Numbered from the stretch's first letter, positions 36,832 through 45,353 are shown. The stretch: 64,000 nt of DNA from Rheinheimera nanhaiensis E407-8 (GCF_000296695.1 NZ_BAFK01000003.1:124001-188000), one strand, 5' to 3'. Notes: generated from the sequence alone by a model not told the origin. Made by a program: numbers and translations.

Positions 36832-36900
36832 ATGTATGGTTCTCTTGAACTGTACATCGGCCTTATTGTCGCTGGTCAGTACTTAGGTATTGGCTTATAA
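36832..36900 (+). CDS. 22-residue hydrophobic ORF inside the group II intron
   Basis: Nine bases after the 50-residue ORF, ATG 36832 opens MYGSLELYIGLIVAGQYLGI and ends GL, stop at 36898-36900. It ends six bases before domain V. The peptide is hydrophobic throughout. No good ribosome binding site is seen (AGTACCTCG), so translation would have to be coupled to the previous ORF. It could be chance. Confidence 0.3.
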   Translation: MYGSLELYIGLIVAGQYLGIGL

Positions 36901-36906
36901 AGGCTT

Positions 36907-36940
36907 GAGCCGTATGCGGGGAAACTTGCTTGTACGGTTC
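36907..36940 (+). ncRNA. Group II intron domain V
   Basis: The 34-nt element GAGCCGTA...TACGGTTC forms the lower stem with one G-U pair. The upper stem GCGGG/CTTGC is closed by a GAAA tetraloop, with the usual two-base bulge between. This is the catalytic core hairpin of group II introns. Confidence 0.88.
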
Positions 36941-37028
36941 TTAGGGGGCGGCGGCGCAGTAATGCGCTGCTGCTACCCGACATCCGCCTCTGAGCACTTG
37001 CTTAGTACAAACCCCGGCCCGGTGCCGC

Positions 37029-37706
37029 AATACTGATCAGTTAAGAAATATTTCAGCGATCAGTTGACCGATCTTGCAGGGGTGACAAAATCCGATGAGC
37101 CTTTAAGCCATCGGATTTTTTTATGTCTGTTCAACATGCGCTAACTGATTTTCTGGAAACTGCCCAAAGTGATGTGTCACAGCTAGCGACGTTCTCAGAG
37201 CATATCCCGGATGAATGGGTGCAAAGCGCAGCCGCATTATCTTCACAGGCGACAATTCGCCATCGGCGCTTACCCAATGACATGGTGCTATGGCTGGTAG
37301 TGGGCATGGCCTTCTTTCGTAACGAGCCGATTGCCGAAGTCGCAAGACGACTAAATATTTGCGCTGATGGTTTGGCAGATGAAGCGTTATTGGCTAAAAG
37401 CGCCTTGACCCAAGCACGTCAACGTTTAGGGAAAGACGCGCTTAAATGGCTGTTCAGGCAATGTGCTCACAGATGGGGCGCTGAACGTTATCCTGATGAC
37501 CACTGGCAAGGGCTTCAGGTGTTTGCGATGGACGGCGCTTTGTTCAGAACACAAGAAAATGCCGAACTGCGCGAACACTTTGGCTCAGGTAATACAGTGG
37601 GGCCAAGGCAAACCCCTTACCCTGTTTTACGGCTGGTTACTCTAATGAATGTGCGTTCTCACATCATTATGGATGCGGATATTAGTCCTATTGCCCTGTC
37701 CCTGTA
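37029..37706 (+). mobile_element. Truncated IS4-family insertion sequence, left part
   Basis: The left end shows GATCAGTTAAG (37034-37044) and GATCAGTTGACCGATC (37058-37073), closely like the IS4 terminal sequence. A hairpin with T-run precedes the transposase start. The transposase stops after 194 of an expected 440 or so residues, and no right end or target duplication is seen before the amylase gene. The element is therefore a dead 5' fragment. Confidence 0.75.
37087..37122 (+). terminator. Hairpin with T-run in front of the IS4 transposase
   Basis: AATCCGATG (37089-37097) pairs with CATCGGATT (37109-37117) and is followed by seven T that run into the ATG at 37123. It can stop outside transcription from entering the transposase gene and hides the only SD-like GGAT. 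Confidence 0.7.
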
Positions 37707-37707
37707 A
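37123..37707 (+). pseudogene. IS4-family transposase, 3'-truncated
   Basis: The frame begins MSVQHALTDFLETAQ and contains the IS4 N-terminal domain ('IRHRRLPNDMVLWLVVGMAFFRNE') and the first catalytic Asp in VFAMDGALFR near residue 140. It ends abruptly after MDADISPIALSL. The second Asp and the Glu of the DDE triad are missing, along with the YREK region. It cannot transpose. Confidence 0.85.
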
Positions 37708-37887
37708 CACTGCATTAATAACTCATTTTCGTTTTGCATACGTATTCATTTTGCACTCTGGCGCCATCGCGACAATAACTTGCTCTGCCGTTTTGTTTTG
37801 CCTGTAGGTTTGCTGCTCGGGGGAGTGATGCAACGTCTGCTGTCGGGCCGCGGCATACTATTAACGTAAAATAACAAGGGTAGAATT

Positions 37888-39717
37888 ATGCAACGAGTTA
37901 ACTCAGGCTGCCGTTATGCATTGGCAGCACTGGCGCTTTGCTGTGCGTCGGGGGCACATAGCAGTGAGCAGCAACACAGTAGCGATGCGGTAATGTTACA
38001 AGGTTTTCACTGGCATTCGCATCAAACTAACTGGTACAACAGCATGCAGGCCAATGCACTTAGCATAAAACAACTGGGCGTTAGCCATGTTTGGTTTCCG
38101 CCGGCGTCAGATGCCGCTGCACCACAGGGCTATTTGCCCAGACAGCTGAATAATCTTAATTCGGCCTACGGTAGTGCCGCGCAATTACAGGCTGCCACTG
38201 CCGCGTTGGCACAGCAAGGGGTAAAGTCGGTCGCCGATATTGTGGTTAACCATCGGGTTGGCAGCACTAACTGGGCCGATTTTACTAACCCTACCTGGGG
38301 GCCTTGGGCGGTCACGCGCGATGATGAGTGGGGCCAGGGCAGCGGCAATTGGGACAGTGGTGATGGCTATCATGCTGCCCGCGATCTGGACCACAGCAAT
38401 GCCACAGTACAGGCTGATATTATCAACTGGATCAATAATGTACTTAAACCCGCTGGTTTTAGTGGTATTCGTTTTGATTACTCTAAAGGCTATAGCGCTT
38501 ATTACGCAGGCTTGTATGCGCGTGCAACTGAGGCTGATTTTTGTGTCGGCGAAGTTTGGACCGACTTAAATTACGACAATGTCGATGCTCACCGCCAGCA
38601 ATTGGTCGATTTTGTTAACGGCACTGCCGGTGATTGCGGTGTGTTCGACTTCACCACTAAGGGCCTGTTAAATCAGGCGCTCAATGCCAATCAATATTGG
38701 CGGCTGAGTAATAATTATCAGCCTGCTGGCGGTATTGGCTGGTGGCCGCAAAAAATGGTGACCTTTGTCGACAACCACGACACCGGGCCCTCGGAGATGT
38801 GTGGCAATGGCCAGAGTTATTGGCCGGTGGCCTGCAACAAAGTAATGGAAGGTTATGCTTATATTCTAAGCCACCCTGGTATACCGTCGGTGTACTGGGC
38901 CCACGTGTATGACTGGAACCTGTACCAGCCCATTCAGGCATTAATAGCGCTGCGGCGTGAGCTTAATATCCGCTCTGACGCCAGTGTCGCCGTACAGGTG
39001 GCCGATGCCAGCCGTTATGCTGCTATTGTCGATGATAAACTGGCGGTAAAAATTGGCCCTGGCGACTGGCAACCTGGTGCAGGCTGGACATTAGCGCTCA
39101 GTGGTGACGGCTATGCGCTGTGGAAAAAGTCGACGTCAGAGCAGGCCGATTGGCAAAGAACAGTGGTCTTTGTGTATGGCGTAACCGCTGCCGGCCAGGA
39201 TATGTTTATCCGCGGCGGTATCGATCACAATTATGCTGCGGCAAATTTGGGGCTTAGCTGCACTGCCAGCAACTATCAGTGCGCACTGCCGATCCGGCAT
39301 AACAACCTACGTAACCCGACTACCGCGCCCTGGAAGCAAAACGAGCAGTATCTGGACTGGTATGGCAGCGAAAGCGGCCAGAGCAGCGCCGCCTTGGGCA
39401 CGGCAGCCGACTGGACCACCAATATGTGGCCGGCCAGTTGGGGCACTAAACGCACCGTAGCGCTGGACGGTTATGGCGAAGAGCCGTTAAATCAGTATGG
39501 CGAGCATTACTGGATGCTGGATGTTGAGATGGACTGCAGCCGCAGCGCCAATGGCTGGTTTGAGCTAAAAACCTTTATTAGTAATGGTCCGGGCTGGGAA
39601 GCCGATATTAGCCAACCTGGTGCGCCTTATGCCAGTGGTAACCATTTTGCCCAATGCGGCAAACTTAATGTGTTTCGCCGCGGCGAGGCGCAACCGGTGA
39701 CTATCAGTAACTTTTAA
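37888..39717 (+). CDS. Secreted GH13 alpha-amylase (maltotetraose-forming type) with extra C-terminal domain
   Basis: The 609-residue protein has a signal peptide (cleavage near residue 25, AHS). The GH13 catalytic barrel (about 30-415) shows VADIVVNHR, the nucleophile Asp197 in [10 protein letters not shown], acid/base Glu222 in VGEVW and Asp298 in [10 protein letters not shown]. It most resembles the G4-forming amylases of Pseudomonas, which have a CBM20. Here the C-terminal 180 residues ([17 protein letters not shown], then Trp-rich segments and paired Cys) look like a different beta-sandwich, perhaps starch-binding. AAGGG precedes ATG 37888. It hydrolyses starch outside the cell. It is monocistronic. 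Confidence 0.9.
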   Translation: MQRVNSGCRYALAALALCCASGAHSSEQQHSSDAVMLQGFHWHSHQTNWYNSMQANALSIKQLGVSHVWFPPASDAAAPQGYLPRQLNNLNSAYGSAAQLQAATAALAQQGVKSVADIVVNHRVGSTNWADFTNPTWGPWAVTRDDEWGQGSGNWDSGDGYHAARDLDHSNATVQADIINWINNVLKPAGFSGIRFDYSKGYSAYYAGLYARATEADFCVGEVWTDLNYDNVDAHRQQLVDFVNGTAGDCGVFDFTTKGLLNQALNANQYWRLSNNYQPAGGIGWWPQKMVTFVDNHDTGPSEMCGNGQSYWPVACNKVMEGYAYILSHPGIPSVYWAHVYDWNLYQPIQALIALRRELNIRSDASVAVQVADASRYAAIVDDKLAVKIGPGDWQPGAGWTLALSGDGYALWKKSTSEQADWQRTVVFVYGVTAAGQDMFIRGGIDHNYAAANLGLSCTASNYQCALPIRHNNLRNPTTAPWKQNEQYLDWYGSESGQSSAALGTAADWTTNMWPASWGTKRTVALDGYGEEPLNQYGEHYWMLDVEMDCSRSANGWFELKTFISNGPGWEADISQPGAPYASGNHFAQCGKLNVFRRGEAQPVTISNF

Positions 39718-39730
39718 CCGTTGTCAGCTG

Positions 39731-39760
39731 GCAGCCCGTGTTGTAACCGGGCTGCTTTAT
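39731..39760. terminator. Terminator between amylase and MAPEG gene
   Basis: GCAGCCCG (39731-39738) pairs with CGGGCTGC (39748-39755) followed by TTTAT. It can serve the two convergent genes. Confidence 0.6.
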
Positions 39761-39770
39761 TGCAAGGCCT

Positions 39771-40160
39771 TTACAACACTTTGCCAAGGTACAACAGCAA
39801 TATAGCAATCGCTGACAGTAGCAGCACGCTGAAGGTCAGTAGCATGCCAAATACCCGGAACTTTAGCGGCTCTTTCAGCTGCTGCACACCATATGCATGG
39901 CTTAGCCTGCCCAGTAACAGGGTAAGGCCCAGAATGTGCAGGTATAGTGGCTCCAGGCCGCTATATTCCGCCAGAAACATCAACACTAAGGCCAGGGGGA
40001 CATATTCAGCAAAATTGGCATGCACCCGTACAGCCCGCTCCAGCAGCGCTTCACCGTTGGTGCCAATACCGACCTGAAACTGGCGGCGTTTTCCAATCAC
40101 TTTAATGCTTAACACAACAAACATCAGTGCAAGCAGTGCAGCATACAGAGCAGTGGTCAT
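39771..40160 (-). CDS. MAPEG family membrane protein
   Basis: The 129-residue protein has four hydrophobic helices (about 3-22, 52-66, 72-88, 103-125). The MAPEG signature lies in between: 'GIGTNGEALLERAVRVHANFAEYVPLALVL', with the conserved Glu, Arg and Asn that bind glutathione in family members. Bacterial MAPEG proteins can have glutathione transferase or peroxidase activity, but many are uncharacterised. It sits alone on the minus strand, ten bases from the amylase terminator. Confidence 0.88.
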   Translation of the reverse strand: MTTALYAALLALMFVVLSIKVIGKRRQFQVGIGTNGEALLERAVRVHANFAEYVPLALVLMFLAEYSGLEPLYLHILGLTLLLGRLSHAYGVQQLKEPLKFRVFGMLLTFSVLLLSAIAILLLYLGKVL

Positions 40161-40190
40161 GGCATTTCCCTGGTAAAGATGGTGATGAGC

Positions 40191-40433
40191 TTAATCTTTC
40201 ACAATCTGCGGTTTAATGAGCTGAAACAGTTCACGGTAGTATTTAGGTGGCTGTTGCTTTTCCTGTTCTTTTTTCGCGTTACGAATAAGTTGCCGTAGCT
40301 GTTGTACGTCGATCTCAGGAAATTCGGCAATAAATTCGGTTACAGCGTCGTTATCTGCCAGCAGTTTGTCACGCCAGGTTTCTACTTTGTGAAACTGTCG
40401 GGTGGCCGCCTGGTTGGTATTACGCCGAGCTTT
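40191..40433 (-). pseudogene. darP (yjgA) 3' remnant
   Basis: The minus-strand frame from 40433 to the TAA at 40191 reads KARRNTNQAATRQFHKVETW and later LRQLIRNAKKEQEKQQPPKYY and ends ELFQLIKPQIVKD. This matches the last 80 or so residues of DarP/YjgA (DUF615), a 50S-associated protein, including the IRNAKKE-PPK motif. A TAG lies directly upstream in frame, and the first half is absent. The intact gene should be elsewhere. Confidence 0.75.
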
Positions 40434-40583
40434 CTACAGCGGGTGTTTTTACATCTGGCTACATTTTTATACAAAGCAGTTCAGTTATTGCTCAGCAAGT
40501 AGCGCTATAGTTAGCCACACCAGCTAAACTATTTAGGTTTTGCTAGTTCTAAGCTGGTAGTTATTTAACGCAGGAGACTGACA

Positions 40584-41114
40584 ATGCGTAACCTGATCTT
40601 TGTATGTGGCTTAACGCTGTTAGCCGGCGGCTTTGCTCAGGCGGCTGAGGTAAAAGTAGAGTGGCAAGAGCCGGAAAAATTTACCGATATTCGCCCTGCC
40701 AATGACAGTCGCAAAGTATACCGTGAGCGGGTGCTGAAAAAAATTGATGGCTTTTTTCAGGACATGGCCGCCAAGCTGCCAGAGGGTTATCAGTGGCAGG
40801 TCACGGTAACCGATATCGATTTAGCCGGTGACGTGGATTACTTTATCGGTGGTGCTGGTAATGCCATCAGAGTGATCAAAGACATTCATTCGCCAGCGAT
40901 TAAATTTAGCCAGGTTCTGCGTGATAAACACGGTGAAGAAGTGTTTAGCAGCGACGAAAAGCTGCGCGATATGGGCTTTATGCAGTCTTTACGCACCCCG
41001 AATGATAACGAAGAGTTTCGTTACGAAAAGCATATGCTGGACGACTGGTTTAATAAAACCTTACAACCTAAAGTAGAGCAGTATGCTAAGGCGCTGCCAA
41101 AAGTAAGTCAGTAG
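40584..41114 (+). CDS. DUF3016 exported protein
   Basis: The 176-residue protein has a signal peptide (cleavage near AQA-AE, residue 21). The DUF3016 sequence follows: VEWQEPEKFTDIRPAN, a helix with RVLKKIDGFFQDMA, the segment VTVTDIDLAGDV, and a C-terminal DDWFNKTL. AGGAG precedes ATG 40584 by seven bases. It is a periplasmic protein of unknown function common in marine gammaproteobacteria. It appears monocistronic. Confidence 0.85.
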   Translation: MRNLIFVCGLTLLAGGFAQAAEVKVEWQEPEKFTDIRPANDSRKVYRERVLKKIDGFFQDMAAKLPEGYQWQVTVTDIDLAGDVDYFIGGAGNAIRVIKDIHSPAIKFSQVLRDKHGEEVFSSDEKLRDMGFMQSLRTPNDNEEFRYEKHMLDDWFNKTLQPKVEQYAKALPKVSQ

Positions 41115-41185
41115 GGCGATAAGAGTTGTTATAACTTGTCTACACAGGTGCCTGTACACTTGCCTGCCATACAGCCAGCTTGCTA

Positions 41186-41446
41186 TTACAGCAGGCTGGC
41201 AATCTGGCGGTAAATGGCCACCGCTTCTTCGCGGCTTAACTGGCCTGCGCTAGCCGCCCTGCCAATACTGCTACTGACGCGAATAAACTCATTGGCTGCT
41301 TCTTCAGCTTGATTGCGGTTATCAGCAGACGCAGCTTGCTGCGCCAGACCAATGTCCTGGCTTGCAGGCACAGCCTGACGCAGTGGCTGACTCAGTTGCA
41401 CCACTATAGCGTTGTTGCTGCCGGTTTGACTGCTAATCGCTGACAT
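41186..41446 (-). CDS. Small hypothetical helical protein
   Basis: ATG 41446 has ACGGAGG five bases upstream; the GTG at 41452 overlaps that site. The 86-residue product is Ala/Gln-rich, with a variable N-terminus and a helical C-terminal half (ANEFIRVSSSIGRAASAG, then EEAVAIYRQIASLL). No signal peptide, no family recognised. The last codons and stop overlap a stem (CCAGC/GGCTGG, 41175-41199) that may end both this gene and DUF3016. Confidence 0.6.
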   Translation of the reverse strand: MSAISSQTGSNNAIVVQLSQPLRQAVPASQDIGLAQQAASADNRNQAEEAANEFIRVSSSIGRAASAGQLSREEAVAIYRQIASLL

Positions 41447-41525
41447 CACCACCTCCGTCCCCCTTAGACTAGTGGAGCGGCTGCTTAGCGTTAGATTATT
41501 TTTTCACCAATAATGTGTGGTTATT

Positions 41526-41834
41526 TTATTTTGTTATAACGGCTTTAAACTCGGCCAGTGTGGTATGCAGCTGTTTTAGCTGCTGCACCACGCGCTGCAG
41601 GGTGGCGGTATTAAATTGTTGGCTTTGCCGCATAGCCGCAACCTGCTCGGCGGTTTCGGCTAAATAAGGCATAAAGCGGTTGCTAGTGGCCTGAAACAGT
41701 TTGTTGTCAGCAAAAATACGCTGATATTTAGCATGGCCTTGCTGCTGCAGGCTGTCTAACACCGCATCAGCGTCCAGCGCCTTGCGGTATAACTCTTTTA
41801 AGTTGTCATCCAGTTGGTTAAGTAAAGTATCCAT
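41526..41834 (-). CDS. Small hypothetical coiled-coil protein
   Basis: The 102-residue product is almost wholly helical with heptad-like Leu and Gln spacing (LLNQLDDNLKELYRKAL; LQRVVQQLKQLHTTLAEF). It lacks a signal peptide and membrane helix, so it is cytoplasmic. I know no family with certainty. It is on the same strand as the 86-residue gene 80 bases downstream and may share a transcript. Confidence 0.6.
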   Translation of the reverse strand: MDTLLNQLDDNLKELYRKALDADAVLDSLQQQGHAKYQRIFADNKLFQATSNRFMPYLAETAEQVAAMRQSQQFNTATLQRVVQQLKQLHTTLAEFKAVITK

Positions 41835-41966
41835 AAGCCACTACACCCGGGAAAAGGGCGCTATTATGCCACAGCGCCCTGTTGACTTCAGCAGTTTGCT
41901 GCAGCTGTTTGTGCCGCTGACTCGGCCCGCTATTTTTTATCCGTTGCATTTCTTTCGCTGGCGTTT

Positions 41967-41981
41967 TGTTATATTATATCG
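41967..41981 (+). promoter_or_regulatory. Possible Zur-type operator before the MerC-like gene
   Basis: TGTTATATTATATCG resembles the palindromic Zur box core (TGTTATA-N-TATAACA) at about 12 of 15 positions. It lies 24 bases before the GTG start. Zinc control would suit a MerC-domain protein with a Cys/His tail. Found by eye only. Confidence 0.35.
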
Positions 41982-42004
41982 TCCGTTTTAACTGCATAGG
42001 CTGA

Positions 42005-42406
42005 GTGAGTAAAGTGTTAGCAACAGTGCGTAATATGTTTGATAAAGTGGGCATTACTGTCACCTCGCTGTGTGCTATCCACTGCATTCTGCTGCCGGCT
42101 ATTTTGCCCGTGCTGCCACTGATGGGCTTAAGTGTGGCGCACAACCACGCTTTTGAACGCATTATGTTGCTGGTGACGGTAGTGCTGGGCTTTGTCGCCT
42201 TGTTTATCGGTTTTCATCGTTATCACCGCAAACTTTACCCGTTTTATTCATTATTTTTAGGCGTGTTTATTTACTGGCAGCGCGATGTCTGGGGCCACGA
42301 ATACGAACACGCGGTGTTAATCGTTGGTGCTTCCTTAGTGGTGCTGGCGCATGTGATGAATATGCGGCTGTGTAATAGCTGTAAAAGCTGTGACGATGAC
42401 CATTAG
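42005..42406 (+). CDS. MerC-domain membrane protein
   Basis: The 133-residue protein has four hydrophobic helices and the MerC signature early on: GITVTSLCAIHCILLPA, with paired Cys in the first helix. The tail CNSCKSCDDDH could bind a soft or transition metal. MerC proteins carry mercuric ions in mer operons, but no mer genes are here, so a housekeeping metal role, perhaps zinc, is likelier. The start is GTG 42005. ATG 42035 is possible but would remove part of the conserved N-terminus. Shine-Dalgarno is weak. Confidence 0.8.
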   Translation: MSKVLATVRNMFDKVGITVTSLCAIHCILLPAILPVLPLMGLSVAHNHAFERIMLLVTVVLGFVALFIGFHRYHRKLYPFYSLFLGVFIYWQRDVWGHEYEHAVLIVGASLVVLAHVMNMRLCNSCKSCDDDH

Positions 42407-42433
42407 GCTGTATCTGAGCGTTATCTGAATGAG

Positions 42434-42458
42434 AAAATCCCGCCGCAGCGGGATTTTT
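42434..42458. terminator. Bidirectional terminator between MerC-like gene and ugpQ-like gene
   Basis: AATCCCGC (42436-42443) pairs with GCGGGATT (42448-42455), loop CGCA, with A-run before and T-run after. Confidence 0.85.
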
Positions 42459-42461
42459 GCT

Positions 42462-43163
42462 TTATGGCTGAGCGGCTAGCTGCTGCCGGCTGCGGGCCGG
42501 ATAGTTACTGAAAATACCATCCACGCCATACTCTGCCATGCGGGCGATATCATCGGCCTGATCTACCGTATACACATACACCTTTAAGCCACGCGCTTTG
42601 GCGTCAGCCACAAACGCCTGGTTGATAAAGCTAACATCGCAGTTTACCGAATAGGCGTTAAGCTGCCGGGCAAAGGCGGCGTAGTCTATCGCTAAGCTGG
42701 CGGTTAGGGCGCCCAGTTTTAGCGCTGGCTGCTGTTGTTTCAGTGCGGCCAGCAGATGATGGTTAAACGAGGAGATCAGCAAGCGGTTTACGTCAAACTG
42801 CAGCTCGCGCTCAGCCCGTTTAAGTAACGACAGTAGCGGTGCGACGGTATTATCGCCTTTAAGTTCGATATTCAGCCAAAGTGTTGTCGGTGCCAGTAGT
42901 TGCAATACTTGCCACAGGGTGGGAATACGCTGGCCACGGCCTGCATCGAGCTGTTGCAGTTGCGCCAGACTATGCTGATAAATGCTGCCGCTGCCATTGG
43001 TAGTGCGTGCCAGGTGATGGTCGTGAATAACAATCAGCTCGCCATCGACGGCGAACACATCGATTTCAACAGCATCGGCACCCTGTAAAACGGCTTGTTC
43101 TATCGCCAGCAGGGTGTTTTCCGGATAGTCGCCACTGGCACCACGATGCGCGATAATTTGCAT
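42462..43163 (-). CDS. Cytoplasmic glycerophosphodiester phosphodiesterase
   Basis: The 233-residue protein starts MQIIAHRGASGDYPENTLLA with the GDPD HRG and ENT motifs. VEIDVFAVDGELIVIHDHHLARTTNG supplies the metal-binding Glu-x-Asp and catalytic His. It lacks a signal peptide, so it is of the UgpQ type, hydrolysing glycerophosphodiesters to glycerol-3-phosphate and alcohol. The length is normal. AGGTC precedes the ATG. No ugp transporter is adjacent. Confidence 0.9.
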   Translation of the reverse strand: MQIIAHRGASGDYPENTLLAIEQAVLQGADAVEIDVFAVDGELIVIHDHHLARTTNGSGSIYQHSLAQLQQLDAGRGQRIPTLWQVLQLLAPTTLWLNIELKGDNTVAPLLSLLKRAERELQFDVNRLLISSFNHHLLAALKQQQPALKLGALTASLAIDYAAFARQLNAYSVNCDVSFINQAFVADAKARGLKVYVYTVDQADDIARMAEYGVDGIFSNYPARSRQQLAAQP

Positions 43164-43220
43164 AACAGACCTCCATTTCTCCGGCCGCTGTCTGCCACTC
43201 CGTACATTTCTTCTGTGACA

Positions 43221-43274
43221 CGCCGTGAACCCCTCCCTGGGGGCTCGATTCGGCCATCCTGGCCTGCAACGGTC
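43221..43274. repeat. Intergenic REP-like element with two short hairpins
   Basis: CGCCGTGAACCCCTCCCTGG starts an element with stems CCCC/GGGG and GGCC/GGCC and ends with CAACGGTC. It resembles a class of intergenic repeats (CCGTGAAC...GGGGGCTCG...) that I know from several marine gammaproteobacteria. Only one copy is in the window. Confidence 0.45.
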
Positions 43275-43316
43275 ACCGAAGAAAGTACCTACGCGTCAGC
43301 CAGTACCGTTGTATTA

Positions 43317-44174
43317 TTATCTCAGCTCAGCAAAAGGGGCGCCCATACGGGTGACTGTGCCAGGCTGCTGATCAGCCAGGAACTGCAGTTTATTAGCCGG
43401 GAAGGCCAGCACCACAGTAGAGCCCAGCTTAAAGCGGCCCATTTCAGCGCCTTTTGCCAGTGTAATGGCGTTTTTGCCATGCGCCGGGTAGCTCCAGCGG
43501 AATATGTTTTTACCCGCTGGTGGTGTGACGGTGCCGGCCCAGACAGTTTCAATACTGGCGACGATAGTGGCACCCACTAACACCAGCGCCATTGGCCCCA
43601 GTTCAGTGTCAAAAATAGTCACTACGCGCTCATTGCGGGCAAATAAATCCGGCACATTCTCGGCGGTTAACGGGTTAACTGAGAATAAATCGCCCGGTAC
43701 ATAAATCATCTGGCGCAGGGTGCCGCTTACCGGCATATGGATGCGGTGATAATCTTTGGGTGCCAGATAAATGGTGGCAAAGTCGCCGCCGATAAAAGGC
43801 TCAGCCGTGGCGATATCACCACCCAGCAAGGCTTGCAGCGAGTAGCTGTGGTTCTTCGCCTGTACCAACTGGCCTTGTACTATCGGGCCTAACTGGCTGA
43901 TACAGCCGTCCACCGGATGTGCCACTATGTTAGCGTCGCTGGCTAATGGCCGGATACCGTCTTTTAACGGCCGGGTGAAAAACTCATTAAAGCTGGCATA
44001 GTCGGAGGCTTTTTCAAACTGCGCTTCGCTCATGTTAATGCCATAAGCTTTAATAAAACGGTTAATTAAAAAATGGGTGAACCAGCCCAGTTTGGCGGCC
44101 GCCAGCTTGCCAACTAAGCGCGAAATAAAATGCTTTGGCATCAGGTATTGCAGGGTAATTTTTAAATTATCCAT
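43317..44174 (-). CDS. psd: Phosphatidylserine decarboxylase proenzyme
   Basis: Psd makes phosphatidylethanolamine from phosphatidylserine at the inner membrane. The 285-residue proenzyme carries the self-cleavage motif LGST; cleavage between Gly251 and Ser252 would yield the pyruvoyl-bearing alpha chain. Earlier motifs HPVDG (86-90) and [11 protein letters not shown] (141-151) are conserved. It lies 34 bases after rsgA on the minus strand, as in E. coli. Confidence 0.97.
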   Translation of the reverse strand: MDNLKITLQYLMPKHFISRLVGKLAAAKLGWFTHFLINRFIKAYGINMSEAQFEKASDYASFNEFFTRPLKDGIRPLASDANIVAHPVDGCISQLGPIVQGQLVQAKNHSYSLQALLGGDIATAEPFIGGDFATIYLAPKDYHRIHMPVSGTLRQMIYVPGDLFSVNPLTAENVPDLFARNERVVTIFDTELGPMALVLVGATIVASIETVWAGTVTPPAGKNIFRWSYPAHGKNAITLAKGAEMGRFKLGSTVVLAFPANKLQFLADQQPGTVTRMGAPFAELR

Positions 44175-44208
44175 TCTGTTCTCAGTAAAAAGTTAATCGT
44201 AGTAAAGG

Positions 44209-45243
44209 TTAAAAATGGTTTGGTTTATCCTGCGCCATGCTGGCGAGGATCTTCAGATAACTGTCGTAACGTAACTGGCTTACTTTGCCGGTCTCTACGG
44301 CATGCATAATAGCGCAGCCCGGATCGCTGACATGTTTACAATCACGGAACTTACAGCGGCCCAGCCAGGGCGTAAATTCGCTAAAGCCGCGGGTAACTTC
44401 TTCCGCAGTTAAATGCCACAGCGCAAATTCGCGGATGCCGGGCGAGTCAATTAAATCGCCGCCCTCTGGCAAGTGGTACAACCGCGATACGGTGGTGGTG
44501 TGCTGGCCCAGACCTGAGGTGGCCGACACTTCCTGCGTCAGTGCCTCTAAGCCCGGCATTAAACTGTTCATCAAGGATGACTTACCCACGCCAGACTGAC
44601 CAACAAAGATACTGGTGCCACTGTGCAGATAATCCAGCAGCTGCGCCATGCCCATACCAGTTTTGGCACTGACCAGTAAAAAGTCATAGCCAAGTTTACT
44701 GTACAAATCCAGTTGTTGTTCAACGGCGCTTAGCTCGTTGTCATTGAGTAAATCGACTTTATTGATCACCAACAGCGGTTTAATGCCGGTTATCTCGGCT
44801 GCCACCAGATAGCGGTCAATAATATTCAGCGACAACGCCGGCAGGATAGCCGAGACAATAATCATTAAATCAATATTAGCGGCCACCGGCTTTAAGCCGT
44901 CATAAAAATCCGGCCTTAGCAGTACCGAGTGGCGCTGTTCTACTGCATCGATGACGCCATCAATACCACCGGTAGCTTGCAGCGCACGGCGCCAGACCAC
45001 TTTGTCGCCGGTTACCAATGAGGCGACCGAGCGGCGCATATTACAGCGGGTTATTACACCCTGGCTGTCTTCTACATCAGCATGTTGGCCAAAGCGGCTT
45101 AACACCAGGCCGGTTTCCGGCGCGGCAAAGCTGCTGTCGTCTACGCTGTCGACACCTTTGTTTTTTGGCGCGCGCAGGCGCTTGCCGGCATTATCGGCAA
45201 TACGTTGTTGCTGGCGCTGGGTCAGGTGCTTTTTTTTTGTCAC
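44209..45243 (-). CDS. rsgA: Ribosome small-subunit GTPase RsgA
   Basis: RsgA checks late 30S maturation. Circularly permuted GTPase motifs are seen: NKVDLL, then the P-loop GQSGVGKSSL, then DSPGIREF. They follow an OB fold and precede a zinc knuckle CKFRDCKHVSDPGC. I use GTG 45243 (TKKKHLTQRQQQ start, 344 residues, matching family length). The longer frame to 45414 would run through the orn promoter and start. It is divergent from orn and upstream of psd. Confidence 0.95.
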   Translation of the reverse strand: MTKKKHLTQRQQQRIADNAGKRLRAPKNKGVDSVDDSSFAAPETGLVLSRFGQHADVEDSQGVITRCNMRRSVASLVTGDKVVWRRALQATGGIDGVIDAVEQRHSVLLRPDFYDGLKPVAANIDLMIIVSAILPALSLNIIDRYLVAAEITGIKPLLVINKVDLLNDNELSAVEQQLDLYSKLGYDFLLVSAKTGMGMAQLLDYLHSGTSIFVGQSGVGKSSLMNSLMPGLEALTQEVSATSGLGQHTTTVSRLYHLPEGGDLIDSPGIREFALWHLTAEEVTRGFSEFTPWLGRCKFRDCKHVSDPGCAIMHAVETGKVSQLRYDSYLKILASMAQDKPNHF

Positions 45244-45353
45244 GGCTATTGTTATCGCTCTGATGTAAAGGATGCTATTACTGCTAGGCTTAGGGCGTGT
45301 ATGATACCTGTATTCTGTAAATGAACAAAGCAGCGCGAAGCTAAGGGTTTGTA

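Larger units (their letters stand above)
34247..36981 (+). mobile_element. Group II intron with RT-HNH protein
   Basis: The proposed 5' end is GTGCG at 34247, the group II consensus. About 600 structured bases follow (domains I-III), then the RT gene in domain IV. Domain V is recognised at 36907-36940, and domain VI at about 36941-36981 ends ...ACCCGAC. An A seven bases from the end is in the right place for the branch point. The HNH domain excludes the usual class C introns. The 5' boundary is the least certain part. Two short ORFs lie inside between the RT gene and domain V. It has inserted 3' of groEL, 47 bases from an IS4-family left end. Confidence 0.75.
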
